Shown: piece after piece, positions 44,465 through 53,418 of the stretch
How the letters are laid out: every line of letters begins with the position of its first letter
Position numbering within the stretch: position 1 is the stretch's first letter
Origin: Rhizobium leguminosarum
GTDB taxonomy: Bacteria; Pseudomonadota; Alphaproteobacteria; Rhizobiales; Rhizobiaceae
DNA: 64,000 nucleotides
NCBI RefSeq assembly: GCF_017876795.1
Contig: NZ_JAGIOR010000007.1
Location: 1 to 64,000, forward strand
Direction: 5' to 3'
Notes under the pieces: model-generated
What the model was told of the DNA's origin: nothing
Databases searched by the model: none
Seen by the model: the letters and a program-made list of their open reading frames with translations, nothing else
Program-made: the position numbers and the translations under genes

Positions 44465-44793
44465 CTGCCGCGGAACAACGCCTGATGTTGTCGCGATTGG
44501 AGGCCGCCTGCCGGCAGACGCGGTGGAACCTGGATCTGATCGTGCGACAGATCGGGCACCGAGCCGGGCGGATGGCGGATGGCGATCACGGTGCATGCAA
44601 AAGGCCGTCCGTTCGGCCGTCCCTGTCACTCTGGACGCCAGCGGGAGATCGCCGCTTCCATGAGTATGTCAGCCGGAACAGATTCGAGCGGCATGCCGAA
44701 ATCGATGCCCTGTCGCGCGGGCTTGCACGACAGGAACAGGCCCCGGCGGCCGCCCGGTCGAGGCTGCCGCAAACCTACAATCGCGTCGCGTAG
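44461..44793 (+). CDS. Conserved hypothetical, 110 residues
   Basis: MTAAEQRLMLSRLEAACRQT then a basic helix-rich sequence (FHEYVSRNRFERHAEIDALS). Start chosen for the ATGA overlap with the preceding ORF; a longer frame from 44398 exists. No family recognised. Confidence 0.45.
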   Translation: MTAAEQRLMLSRLEAACRQTRWNLDLIVRQIGHRAGRMADGDHGACKRPSVRPSLSLWTPAGDRRFHEYVSRNRFERHAEIDALSRGLARQEQAPAAARSRLPQTYNRVA

Positions 44794-44831
44794 ACCCGAC
44801 GAGACCTCACCAATGGCAGAAGGAGGCTTCC

Positions 44832-45239
44832 ATGTCTTTCTACACCATCGAAACGACCTATCGCATGCCGTACTATCAGCATCGGAATGTCGACGCGGAT
44901 ACGGTCGAGGAGGCTTGCCGTCGTGCCGTCGAGGACGGTGACTGGTTCGGTGAACTTCCAGACTATGAAAACCCCGGCCAGACCTATGTGACGGCGATCT
45001 GGCACGGCGAGAATGCTGCCTATGCCGGCCATGCCGTGACTGTCCCGGACCAGTTCGACGACACGATCCAGCGGAAGGCGGAAATGCTCGACACACTCCT
45101 GATGCTCATAAGGGAGCCGGCGCAGACGATGGGCCTATCGCGCGACGATTTCGAGCGGTGGCTGCCGCGCGCGCTCGCGGACATCGAACGGGCCGAAGCG
45201 ATTGTTTCCGATCGGGCTGTGCAACCGCGATCGCGATAG
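44832..45239 (+). CDS. Conserved plasmid protein of unknown function, 135 residues
   Basis: AAGGAGG site 6 nt before ATG. Small alpha/beta sequence: MSFYTIETTYRMPYYQHRNV, DADTVEEACRRAVEDGDWF, a tryptophan-containing YVTAIWHGENAAYAGHAV, then helical C-terminus. Looks like a compact soluble protein. Function unknown. Confidence 0.7.
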   Translation: MSFYTIETTYRMPYYQHRNVDADTVEEACRRAVEDGDWFGELPDYENPGQTYVTAIWHGENAAYAGHAVTVPDQFDDTIQRKAEMLDTLLMLIREPAQTMGLSRDDFERWLPRALADIERAEAIVSDRAVQPRSR

Positions 45240-45273
45240 GTTATCGTGACGGCGATCATAAGGGAGACCGGTC

Positions 45274-45576
45274 ATGGACGAAATCACGCGTACCGCCTTC
45301 GAAAGGCTTCTCGAAGTTGCCCGCTCGGATACCGGACAGTCGGGCCGCGTCTCCTCCTTTATTCTCGCATGGTGGAATGCCGAAGGCCTCGGCGGGTTCG
45401 ATCTTGCCGATTTGTTTGCGGTCGACCGAGGCCTAGCCCGCGACATGACGACGGTCTTCACCTATATCGCCACACGAAACACGGCCGAGTATCCCGAGCG
45501 CTATCGCGCCGAACTCGAAGACCTCATCCGAATATGGCGGCCGCAGGCATGGGCGGCTGCAAACGAACCCGCCTGA
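45274..45576 (+). CDS. DUF7673-like protein
   Basis: 100 residues: ERLLEVARSDTGQSGRVSSF, ILAWWNAEGLGGFDLADLF, VDRGLARDMTTVFTYIATR, IRIWRPQAW. This AWWNA...GGFDL pattern matches the family I recall as DUF7673, common on conjugative elements. Function unknown. AGGGAG ribosome site. Confidence 0.7.
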   Translation: MDEITRTAFERLLEVARSDTGQSGRVSSFILAWWNAEGLGGFDLADLFAVDRGLARDMTTVFTYIATRNTAEYPERYRAELEDLIRIWRPQAWAAANEPA

Positions 45577-46148
45577 ACCGGCGGCTATAACTATTCCTGG
45601 ATCAGGAGCCGGACGACAATGCAGCCCGCATTGCCGCTGCCATCGCCCGCGCTTTGTCGGCCGATCGCGTTTTCGAGCACCGACGGGTTCCGTGTGTTGC
45701 GTCGGTTGTCGACGACGGTCTCATTCGGGAGGGTAGCGAGGGGTTAGGCGCGGAGCTGGCATGTCGGCAGGGTGGGCGAACGACGCCGCAGTCTGGTCGT
45801 CGGAGCGCGCTTGCATTCTCCCTCCTGTCGAAATCCGGTTTGCCTCGTTTCCGTGGCAGCCGGCCTGCCGGCATCTCCTCGGGTTCGTGCGGGTCTGAAC
45901 CGGACGGCAGATCGATTCAAGGCCGCGTACCGCGCCGCGAAGCGGCCGGACCCCGCCGATCTCGCAAGGCGGCCCGCGGTCTGCGCAGGGCCTTCGGCCC
46001 TGCTTTTCCCGCAGACCTGCCTTTCTCGCCTGGCAGACCCCGGACCCTGACCCGATCCGCTTCGCCGGTTCCTTTTGACCGCACCCGAGAGGACGCCGGC
46101 AGGGCCGGCCACTTTCGGGCTTTGGCAAACTCAAGAGGATTTTACGAC
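45577..46148. other. GC-rich intergenic stretch, no supported gene
   Basis: 572 bp. Long overlapping ORFs exist on several frames because of high GC, but none has a ribosome site or family pattern. Probably leader and spacer before the next gene. Confidence 0.4.
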
Positions 46149-46736
46149 ATGACGAAGAACACGCGCACCGCAAGACCCGTCGCCCGCCCGCAGGCGACCC
46201 GCCGCGGTCCCACCCTCGAAATGGTCCGGCTCACTTGCCCGGATACCGCCCAGGCAACCCTGATCTCCGAAAGCTTCGGCCTGGTTGTCGTCGACGGCGA
46301 CGGCATCCGGTCGGGCCATGAAAACCTGCTCGTCGAGAGCGCGGCACTCCTCTCCGACGGCCTTGGCGAGCGCGCCATGCAGATCCATCTTCAGCGGATC
46401 GTCGGTGCCTTCGTCGGCTCGGCCCACGGTGCGGGGCAGTTCTATAGCAGAGCCGTCACCGAGGCGCGCGACGCCACCGCCAAGGCCGCCAACGACCTGC
46501 GCGACGAGGATATCGACGGGCCGGTCGGGTTTACCGGCAATGCCCAGCGCAAGCGGGAATTTGCCGCCGACATGGGCTTGCAGGCCTATGCGCTGCGCAT
46601 GGCCGCAGAAGGCGCAGTGGCCGCTTACGCAGAGATCGTCGGCGAAACCTGGAAGCCGTTCGATCGCCCGATGGAAAATCCCGGCCAGAGCCTCGACCGC
46701 AAGGCGACCGAAGTGCAGATGGCTGCCTTCGGGTAG
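46149..46736 (+). CDS. Conserved plasmid protein of unknown function, 195 residues
   Basis: ATG 46149 with AGAGGA upstream. Basic start (RTARPVARPQATRRGP), then LISESFGLVVVDGDGIRSGH and helical GQFYSRAVTEARDATAKAAN, LQAYALRMAAEGAVAAYAEI. Mostly helical; I do not recognise a domain. Followed by a long hairpin and the ardC gene. Confidence 0.65.
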   Translation: MTKNTRTARPVARPQATRRGPTLEMVRLTCPDTAQATLISESFGLVVVDGDGIRSGHENLLVESAALLSDGLGERAMQIHLQRIVGAFVGSAHGAGQFYSRAVTEARDATAKAANDLRDEDIDGPVGFTGNAQRKREFAADMGLQAYALRMAAEGAVAAYAEIVGETWKPFDRPMENPGQSLDRKATEVQMAAFG

Positions 46737-46789
46737 GCGCCATCGGCGGGGCTTCGGCTCCGCCACCTCCCACATCTCCGATCACGTTG

Positions 46790-46821
46790 AACAGGCCGGT
46801 TTCGCGCGAAACCGGCCTGTT
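46790..46821. repeat. 32-bp perfect palindrome
   Basis: Begins AACAGGCCGGTTTCGC and continues as its exact complement. Forms a very stable hairpin between the 195-residue gene and ardC. No T-run on either side, so rather a bidirectional barrier, processing site or protein-binding site than a simple terminator. Confidence 0.8.
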
Positions 46822-47066
46822 GGCGTGGCGCGGCGTCGCCGCGGACGATGAAAGGAAAAGAAAAGGGGGAAGGAAGGATCCGTGGATCGCCCCTGCGGCC
46901 CGTCCCGGTTTCTGGTCCTGCCGGAGCCGGCGGCTCGCGCAACGGCTTTGCCGTCCTCCACTTCGTTCCGGCCCCGGCGGGTGCGCGAACCTCCTGATTG
47001 CTCCGGCTAACGGACCTCCGTGACGGGCCGCGATGGTCGCGGCCTCCCGCAAGGAGGATTGAAAAA

Positions 47067-47993
47067 ATGAGCAAGAAGGAAAGAAGCGATCGGATCGACG
47101 TCTACACGCGCATCACCGAGCGTATCGTCGCCGATCTCGAGCAGGGCGTGCGTCCATGGGTCCAGCCCTGGCGTGCGGCCAACGTCACGGGTCGGGTCAC
47201 CCGGCCGCTGCGGCACAATGGCGAGCCGTATTCCGGGATGAATGTGCTGCTCTTGTGGTCGGAGGGCATGGCACGCGGCTTCACCTCGCCGATCTGGATG
47301 ACCTTTCGCCAGGCGGGCGAACTTGGCGCGCATGTGCGAAAGGGGGAGGGTGGCGCCACAGTCGTCTATGCCAGCCGCTTCACCAGGACGGAAACGGATG
47401 CCTTCGGCGACGAAGTCGAGCGGGACATCCCGTTCCTCAAAACGTATAGCGTCTTCAACGTCGAGCAGATCGACGGGCTGCCGGAGCAGTATTATCATCG
47501 GCCGGCCCCGGTTATCGATCCGGTCGAACGGATCGAGCACGCCGACGGCTTCTTCGCCAATACCCGCGCTGTCATCCGGCATGGCGGCTCACAGGCGTAT
47601 TACGCTCCGGCCGGCGATTTCATCCAGCTGCCCGTGTTCGAAACTTTCCGCGATGCTGCCTCTTATGTCGCGGTTTTAGCGCACGAATCCGTCCATTGGA
47701 CAGCGCATCCCGATCGTGTCGGCCGCGATCTCAGCCGCTACTCCAAGGACAAGACCGAACGCGCGCGCGCGGAACTCATTGCCGAGGTTGGGAGCTGCCT
47801 CGTTTGCGCCGATCTCGGGATCGTCCCGGAACTGGAGCCTCGTCCCGATCATGCCGCGTACCTTGCCAGCTGGCTGAAAGTTCTTTCCAACGACAAGCGG
47901 GCAATTTTTCAGGCCGCCGCCCATGCCCAGCGTGCCGTTGCCTATCTGCACGGCCTGCAGCCGGCCATAACCGAAGAGCGGGAGGCAGCATGA
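47067..47993 (+). CDS. ardC: ArdC-family antirestriction protein
   Basis: 308 residues from ATG 47067 behind AAGGAGGA. N-terminal ssDNA-binding domain (RITERIVADLEQGVRPWVQP, NGEPYSGMNVLLLWSE, WMTFRQAGELGAHVRKGEGG) and a C-terminal zincin-like metallopeptidase with HESVH (206-210) and a downstream glutamate helix (ELIAEVGSCLVCADLG). ArdC proteins coat incoming single-stranded plasmid DNA and shield it from restriction. Fits with the DarB-like protein upstream. Followed by a DUF2958 gene. Confidence 0.9.
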   Translation: MSKKERSDRIDVYTRITERIVADLEQGVRPWVQPWRAANVTGRVTRPLRHNGEPYSGMNVLLLWSEGMARGFTSPIWMTFRQAGELGAHVRKGEGGATVVYASRFTRTETDAFGDEVERDIPFLKTYSVFNVEQIDGLPEQYYHRPAPVIDPVERIEHADGFFANTRAVIRHGGSQAYYAPAGDFIQLPVFETFRDAASYVAVLAHESVHWTAHPDRVGRDLSRYSKDKTERARAELIAEVGSCLVCADLGIVPELEPRPDHAAYLASWLKVLSNDKRAIFQAAAHAQRAVAYLHGLQPAITEEREAA

Positions 47994-48090
47994 TGGCCGG
48001 CACGCAATCTCCCCATACGCCGATGGTTGTCCGGTTCTCGCCCAGACCAACGGATACGCGCTGCACTACGTCGAACGACGGGAGGCACAC

Positions 48091-48462
48091 ATGCGCCTCC
48101 TGACTCTCGAAATCCGTGCGACGCTGCTCATAAATGGTCGCAACCGCGACGCCGATCACGTGCCGGTAGTGAAGTTCTTCAATCCATTCGGCGAAGGCGT
48201 CTGGCTGGCGACTGAGCTGGACGAGGATGGCGACACGATGTTCGGTCTTGCCGATCTCGGTTATCCCGAGCTCGGCAGTTTTTCTCTTCGAGAGATGTCG
48301 TCGATCCGCTTGCCCTGGGGCATGGGCATCGAGCGGGATCTTCTGTTCACCGGTTTCCTTCCGATTTCCGTCTGGGCGGAAGCCGCTCGCCAGACGGGCA
48401 GCATCAGGGCAGCGGAGCGTGTCGTCCATGCCGCCGCCCGCGCCCGGCGGGGGGAGGAATGA
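48091..48462 (+). CDS. DUF2958 family protein
   Basis: 123 residues: VVKFFNPFGEGVWLATELDE, DTMFGLADLGYPELGSFSLR, IRLPWGMGIERDLLFTGFLP. This is the DUF2958 pattern, a short plasmid/ICE protein often found beside ArdC. The frame is open upstream to about 47990 without a better start. Function unknown. Confidence 0.8.
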   Translation: MRLLTLEIRATLLINGRNRDADHVPVVKFFNPFGEGVWLATELDEDGDTMFGLADLGYPELGSFSLREMSSIRLPWGMGIERDLLFTGFLPISVWAEAARQTGSIRAAERVVHAAARARRGEE

Positions 48463-49247
48463 GCCGCGTCGTCGCTGGCAGAAGATAACGAACTTTTGGG
48501 AGACTGCCGCGCAAACGCGATGACGGTCTCCGCAGCAACATCGCGCGTGCCAGGCGGTACTGTCTTCTGCCAGTTCACCGCGCCCGGTCCTCGCTGCCCG
48601 TCGCGGACGGACGATTACCCGGACCCGATGAGGGTGCGGGATGACCCCACCTTGCGGCAAGGCCGGGGGACCCATCAGAAGAGCTTGGCACCGTGATCAG
48701 ATGAGGGGTCTCGTCACTTTCCTTGGGGTCGCACCTGTTGACTGAAGGCAAGCAAACGGCTAGCCGGCATGACCGAGAACCTTGCCGATCTACTTTGAGG
48801 CCGCCCTATCCCGGTGAGGACCCTGACCCCGGAAAGCGCGATCGGAAACGGAAACATCGGCAAAGGCCTCGACAGGGCAGACGCCCGGATCTGTGTGGCG
48901 TGCAACGAACCCGCCTGGAATGACCTTGCTTTCGCGGGTGAGTGATCGCAGATGATCCTAAGCCCTGTCGGTCCCTTATCGTTTGACGATCGGCGCACCC
49001 ACGCAAACCTCGATGGACTGGGTGTGACCGGAGGCGACTGCGTCTCGACCGCCTGACCGCAACGGCCGGCCCGGACTATTTTCCGCCGGCGGGGCGAGCC
49101 CGCCTTTGCATCGCCAAGCAAAATAGCCCTGTCCAGCCGCCTTTCACTCCGTTCCAGCCCTACGGGTGCGGTGGCGATCGCCACCGGTCCTTACACTGCC
49201 ATCGAGGCCGCGATGGGCGCGGCCCGAGCAACGAAAGGAACGAAGTC
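48463..49247. other. Intergenic, no supported gene
   Basis: 785 bp between the DUF2958 and DUF736 genes. ORFs are short and without ribosome sites. The last 30 bp hold AAAGGAACGAAG, the ribosome site of the DUF736 gene. Confidence 0.4.
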
Positions 49248-49562
49248 ATGGCAGTCATCGGCGAATTCACCACCAACGGCAACGTCATTCAGGGCAACGT
49301 TCGGACCCTCACGGTCGGCATGAAGGTTCGCCTGACCTCGATCGAGCGCACCTCGCGCGACGCTCCCGATTTCCGGGCCGTCTCCAACGGCGCAGAAGTC
49401 GGAGCCGGCTGGAAGGCGGTCTCGGGCAACGGCGAGCCTTATATCTCGCTCAAGCTCGACGACCCGAGCTTCAATGCTCCGATCAACGCGGCGCTATGGC
49501 CGACTGAGGCCGACGGCGACTACGTCCTCGTCTGGTCCCGTCCGAACCGCGAAGCAGCCTGA
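49248..49562 (+). CDS. DUF736 family protein
   Basis: 104 residues: MAVIGEFTTNGNVIQGNVRT, APDFRAVSNGAEVGAGWKAV, YISLKLDDPSFNAPINAALW, YVLVWSRPNREA. Exact DUF736 layout; very common on rhizobial and sphingomonad plasmids. Suspected nucleic-acid-related or regulatory role, not shown. Ends the island; two hairpins follow. Confidence 0.92.
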   Translation: MAVIGEFTTNGNVIQGNVRTLTVGMKVRLTSIERTSRDAPDFRAVSNGAEVGAGWKAVSGNGEPYISLKLDDPSFNAPINAALWPTEADGDYVLVWSRPNREAA

Positions 49563-49572
49563 TCCCGGCCAG

Positions 49573-49596
49573 TGACCCCGCCGCAAGGCGGGGTCA
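49573..49596. repeat. Hairpin TGACCCCGCC-GCAA-GGCGGGGTCA
   Basis: Perfect 10-bp stem directly after the DUF736 stop, no T-run. Probably stabilises or helps terminate the transcript together with the next hairpin. Confidence 0.6.
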
Positions 49597-49610
49597 TCCT
49601 CCATATGAAG

Positions 49611-49647
49611 AAGCCAAAGGCCGGCATCGAGCCGGCCTTTGGCTTTT
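49611..49647 (+). terminator. Rho-independent terminator of the DUF736 gene
   Basis: Perfect 15-bp stem AAGCCAAAGGCCGGC / GCCGGCCTTTGGCTT with loop ATCGA and a TT tail. Also works in the other orientation because of the A-run. Confidence 0.85.
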
Positions 49648-49870
49648 CGGGTGCCATACGGGGGGGAAAGTCTTCTCTAATCGGCGTAGTGAGGTCAAGC
49701 ACTTACGAGCACTTATCTTTCGGCTTGTGGCGTCGTTTCGCGGCCCGCGCTTCTCTCCGGGATAAGCTCAAAGCTTTCCCACCATGGGATCAGAAGAACG
49801 AAGTGGCCCCATCTGCTCAACAACCTGAAGACAAAACGTCTTCGGACTAAGAGTCTGACTCGAAAAGGTT

Positions 49871-50770
49871 TCAACGATATCCGTATCTTGCCAGCCGCCT
49901 GGTGAGCATTCGGATGTGAGCGATGGTTATCCAGGCTTCTGCTGAAGCGATGGATGTCTCGAAGTCCTTGGCCAATCTTCTGCATCGTCCCAGCCAGGCG
50001 AACGTCCTCTCGACGACCCAGCGGCGCGGCAGGATTTCGAAACCCTTGGCCTTGTCGGTACGCTTGATAATTTCGAGTGTCCATTTTCCTATTTTCTGCA
50101 GCCGCTTTTTCAGCTTGTCGCCCGCATAGCCGCCATCGGCGAAGACATGAAGGAGCCACGGCCATCGGTTGCGGATAGATTTCAGGAGATCGGGAGCGCC
50201 GTCGCGGTCCTGGATATCAGCGCTGTGCACCATGAGGCCGACCATCAGCCCGAGCGTATCAACAATGATGTGGCGCTTGCGGCCCTTGATCTTCTTACCC
50301 GCATCAAAGCCCCGAATACCGCCGCTTTCAGTAGTTTTGACGCTTTGGCTGTCGATGGCGCCAGCCGTCGGTGAAGCTTCCTTCCCGTCCAGCTCCCGTG
50401 CCTCCATGACGAGGTGGTGGTTGATCCGTGGCCAAAGACCCATTGCCCGCCATTCATAGAAATACCGCTGCACCGTTGAACAGGGCGGAAAGTCCTTCGG
50501 CAGCATCCGCCACTGGCAGCCTGTCGAAGCGATATAGAGAAGGGCGTTTAAAACCTCGCGCAGATCGGTCTTGCGTGGCCGGCCCAGGCGCCGTGGCGCG
50601 GGCATGAACGGCGCAATAAATTCCCATTCGCGATCGGTAACATCGTATGCGGCGTCTACGCCCCATTGATTTTCAGTTTCACCTACTCGGTAGTGCTGGC
50701 TGAGGGCCGGATGTGAGCTCACCGGATAGTATCTGGCGAGCTCATTGTGCGGCCTTGATGCGAGCGGCAT
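49871..50770 (-). CDS. IS5-family transposase, chimeric 5' end
   Basis: The frame is open for 299 codons, but only from about DVTDREWEFIAPFMPAP onward is it IS5 transposase (catalytic AIDSQSVKTTE, FADGGYAGDK, VVERTFAWLGR). The first 42 codons come from the IS66 right end, beginning inside the tnpC tail. So the native N-terminus sits on the far side of the IS66 insert (53352-53418). Possible expression of the chimera is unproven; treat as disrupted. Confidence 0.75.
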   Translation of the reverse strand: MPLASRPHNELARYYPVSSHPALSQHYRVGETENQWGVDAAYDVTDREWEFIAPFMPAPRRLGRPRKTDLREVLNALLYIASTGCQWRMLPKDFPPCSTVQRYFYEWRAMGLWPRINHHLVMEARELDGKEASPTAGAIDSQSVKTTESGGIRGFDAGKKIKGRKRHIIVDTLGLMVGLMVHSADIQDRDGAPDLLKSIRNRWPWLLHVFADGGYAGDKLKKRLQKIGKWTLEIIKRTDKAKGFEILPRRWVVERTFAWLGRCRRLAKDFETSIASAEAWITIAHIRMLTRRLARYGYR

Positions 50771-52397
50771 AGGCCCACGGCATCAGATCGTCGATGTCTT
50801 TGGCAAGGTGGCCATTGGCGAGACGTGTAAAGAGATCACACATATAGGCGTAGGGCTCCACGCCGTTCATTTTGCATGTGCCAATCAGGCTGGCGAACCG
50901 GGCCCAGTTACGTCCGCCTTCATCATGGCCTGCAAAGAGCGCATTGCGGCGGTTCATGGCCGGGCGACGGATGGCATTTTCCACCAGGTTGGAATCGATA
51001 TCGACGCATCCGTCATCAAGGAACAGCCGAAAGCCATCTTGCCGTTTCAGCATATACGCCAGGGCGACGCCGAGATCGGATTTGCGTGATACACGCGCAG
51101 CCTGAGCCGCGATCCAGGTGAAGAACTCGTCCACCAGCGGCAGAGACAGGGCCTGTCGAACTGCCCGGCGATGTTCGGGATCTGAACCTCGGATACTGTC
51201 TTCGATCTTGTAGAGGGCGGCGATACGAACCAGTGCCTCATCAACGATGGGCGATCCGCTCTTTGGCGTGGCCTTGATCAGCTTTCTGCGCCCGTGCGCC
51301 CAACAGAAAGCCAGCTTCAGCGGAGCGCCGCCGATACGATCCGACGCAGCGAGATGAGAGTAACCGCCGTAGGCATCCACCTGGATTGTGCCGTTGAACC
51401 CGTCGAGGATTTCAGCGGCATATTCTCCTTTACGCCCGGGCCGATAATGGAACACCACACCTGACGCAGCAGAGCCATTCCAGCCGCGGTCGTCGCGCAG
51501 TACGGCCCAGAGATAGCCGGTCTTCGTCTTGCCTCGCCCCGGATCCAGTACCGGAGCTGTTGTCTCGTCGACATAGAGCCTTGTGCTGCCCAAAAGCAGC
51601 CGCTTGGCCATGTGGTCGACCACCGGTGCGATCGCAGCACCCGTGCGCCCCATCCAATCGGCAAGGACCGTGCGGTCGATCGGCACACCGTGTCGCGCCA
51701 TGACCTCGGCCTGACGGTTCAGCGGCATGTGTTCCGAATGCTTGGAGACGGCAATCTCCGCCAGAAGGGCTTCGGTCGGCCAGCTCCCTTCCAGCAGATG
51801 TGCCGGCGCTCTGGCCTGGACGACGCCCGTTCGACCCTTGGGGCATACGTATTTCGGGCGGATCGTGACGATCACCTCGTAGCGTGCCGGAATACGGTCG
51901 AGCCGTTCCGTCCGATCCTCGCCGATCCGCACCATGTTGCCGCAACCGCAGGGACAAACGATGCTCTCGGGCTCGATCACATTCTCGACCCGCGGCAGAT
52001 GTTCGGGCAGTGCACGAGCCTTGCGCTCCTTGCGAGAAGGGGTTTTCGCGGGGTCATTCGAGGCGCTGGCTTCGATCTTTTTCTCGACGGCGGCGATCCG
52101 CGCCTGTGTTTCGGCAATCGCCGTTTCAAGATCTTCCAGCGCCAGTTCCATCTGCGCCGGATCGAGCTTTTCCGACTTCGGACCGAACTTCGTGCGCCGA
52201 TAGTCGTGAACCTGCCCCTCAAGCTTCTCGATCAGTTCCTTCAGCTCGGCGATGAACGCGTCCTTTTCGGCAACGACCGCCTGCTCATGCTGACGTGCAG
52301 CGCGCTCGACCGACAACTCGAACTGCATCGCCGCAAAGGCTTTGACAACCTCTGGCGGAAGGTCCGGAAACAGGCTGAGATCAAGGCGCGACGACAT
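50742..52397 (-). CDS. tnpC: IS66 transposase TnpC
   Basis: 551 residues. N-terminal leucine-rich coil (EKDAFIAELKELIEKLEGQV), zinc-finger-like CPCGCGNMVRIGEDRTERLD, then the DDE domain with LYVDETTAPVLDPGRGKTK, IQVDAYGGYSHL and SNLVENAIRRPAMNRRNALF. Full length. Stop lies inside the frame of the chimeric IS5 transposase. Confidence 0.93.
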   Translation of the reverse strand: MSSRLDLSLFPDLPPEVVKAFAAMQFELSVERAARQHEQAVVAEKDAFIAELKELIEKLEGQVHDYRRTKFGPKSEKLDPAQMELALEDLETAIAETQARIAAVEKKIEASASNDPAKTPSRKERKARALPEHLPRVENVIEPESIVCPCGCGNMVRIGEDRTERLDRIPARYEVIVTIRPKYVCPKGRTGVVQARAPAHLLEGSWPTEALLAEIAVSKHSEHMPLNRQAEVMARHGVPIDRTVLADWMGRTGAAIAPVVDHMAKRLLLGSTRLYVDETTAPVLDPGRGKTKTGYLWAVLRDDRGWNGSAASGVVFHYRPGRKGEYAAEILDGFNGTIQVDAYGGYSHLAASDRIGGAPLKLAFCWAHGRRKLIKATPKSGSPIVDEALVRIAALYKIEDSIRGSDPEHRRAVRQALSLPLVDEFFTWIAAQAARVSRKSDLGVALAYMLKRQDGFRLFLDDGCVDIDSNLVENAIRRPAMNRRNALFAGHDEGGRNWARFASLIGTCKMNGVEPYAYMCDLFTRLANGHLAKDIDDLMPWAYAARIKAAQ

Positions 52398-52459
52398 GCG
52401 CCCTTATAGCAAGGCAGCACAAAAAAGCCAAATAAAACAATGTAAGTAAGGTCAGATAT

Positions 52460-52813
52460 TCATCCTGCCGCCGACGGCGCGGCCACCCGTCGTGCCATCA
52501 CTCGTCGCCAATCAAGACCTTCGAACAAAGCCTCATATTGACCCCTGGAAAGACGCATCGTCCCATCCTGAACCTTGGGCCAGGCAAAGCTTCCATGTTC
52601 AAGAATTTTATAAATCAGGACCATTCCGCTGCCATCCCACACCAGGATTTTCAGGCGGTCCCCGCGCTTGGACCGGAAGATCACCGTCACCCCGGAATGC
52701 GGGTCCAGCTTCAATTCGGTCTGCACCATCAGAGCCAAGGCCTGATGCCCACAGCGGAAGTCAACCGGCCGCGTCGCGATCAGGATCGGCAATCGTTGGC
52801 CGGCGACGATCAT
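52460..52813 (-). CDS. tnpB: IS66 accessory protein TnpB
   Basis: 117 residues: LPILIATRPVDFRCGHQALA, VIFRSKRGDRLKILVWDGSG, FAWPKVQDGTMRLSRGQYEA. Standard IS66 OrfB, needed for transposition together with TnpA. Its start overlaps the tnpA stop (ATGA). Confidence 0.93.
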   Translation of the reverse strand: MIVAGQRLPILIATRPVDFRCGHQALALMVQTELKLDPHSGVTVIFRSKRGDRLKILVWDGSGMVLIYKILEHGSFAWPKVQDGTMRLSRGQYEALFEGLDWRRVMARRVAAPSAAG

Positions 52814-53262
52814 GACGCTCCTCGGATAGCGCGAACCAGAGCAGCGACCCGTTCAACAGGCACATCGTTCGGAACCCGCATCACAACGTCTGATCCAATC
52901 TGCAACGTCAAAACCTGCACCTGCGGCCCGTCGGGGACCACTCTCGGCAGCGAAAAACGATTGACAGGCTCAGGCGGCTCCGCAGCGATTGCCAGAGGCA
53001 CGAATGCCGGCTCGATGCCATCGTGCTGCGACGGCGTCGTTGTCGCCGCAAACGGCAGCACCAGAATGCCCTCGCGCACTTGACGTCGCCAATCGGAAAG
53101 CTGGTTTGCTATAACACCGTGACGGCGCGCGACATCCACTACGCGCACACCAGGCTCAAGGCTTTCCGCTACAATGCGAGCCTTCACATCATCCGGCCAA
53201 CGCCGATTACCGCGGCGCGGCTCAACAACCTCATAGCGACCAACAAATCCATCATCTGCCAT
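52810..53262 (-). CDS. tnpA: IS66 accessory protein TnpA
   Basis: 150 residues from ATG 53262 (MADDGFVGRYEVVEPRRG). HTH of the IS3/IS66 type (WPDDVKARIVAESLEPGVRV, VDVARRHGVIANQLSDWRRQ). Upstream ATGs lie in the terminal region. Coupled to tnpB. Confidence 0.92.
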   Translation of the reverse strand: MADDGFVGRYEVVEPRRGNRRWPDDVKARIVAESLEPGVRVVDVARRHGVIANQLSDWRRQVREGILVLPFAATTTPSQHDGIEPAFVPLAIAAEPPEPVNRFSLPRVVPDGPQVQVLTLQIGSDVVMRVPNDVPVERVAALVRAIRGAS

Positions 53263-53351
53263 GCAAATCTCCAGATAAAACTGGAAACCTTCTCGCATAC
53301 GCAGCAAGCCTCAAAATATAGCCAATCCAATGGGGCGGAGACGGCGCTTAC

Positions 53352-53418
53352 GTACATCGCTTGCATATCGGCTCGTCCGACGGACATATTGCTGTCGGGT
53401 GGTTTCAGTCCAGGCCAT
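53352..53418 (-). pseudogene. 5' stub of the split IS5-family transposase
   Basis: ATG 53418 reads MAWTETTRQQYVRRTSRYAS and stops at the IS66 end. It is the displaced N-terminus of the transposase at 49871-50644. Confidence 0.85.

Larger units (their letters stand above)
50645..53351 (-). mobile_element. IS66-family element, complete
   Basis: Terminal repeats GTAAGCGCCGTCTCCGCCCC (complement at the right end) and GTATGCGGCGTCTACGCCCC at the left. Gene order tnpA-tnpB-tnpC on the minus strand. Flanks GTAACATC and GTACATCG show an imperfect 8-bp target repeat. Inserted into the transposase gene of an IS5-family element. Confidence 0.88.
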
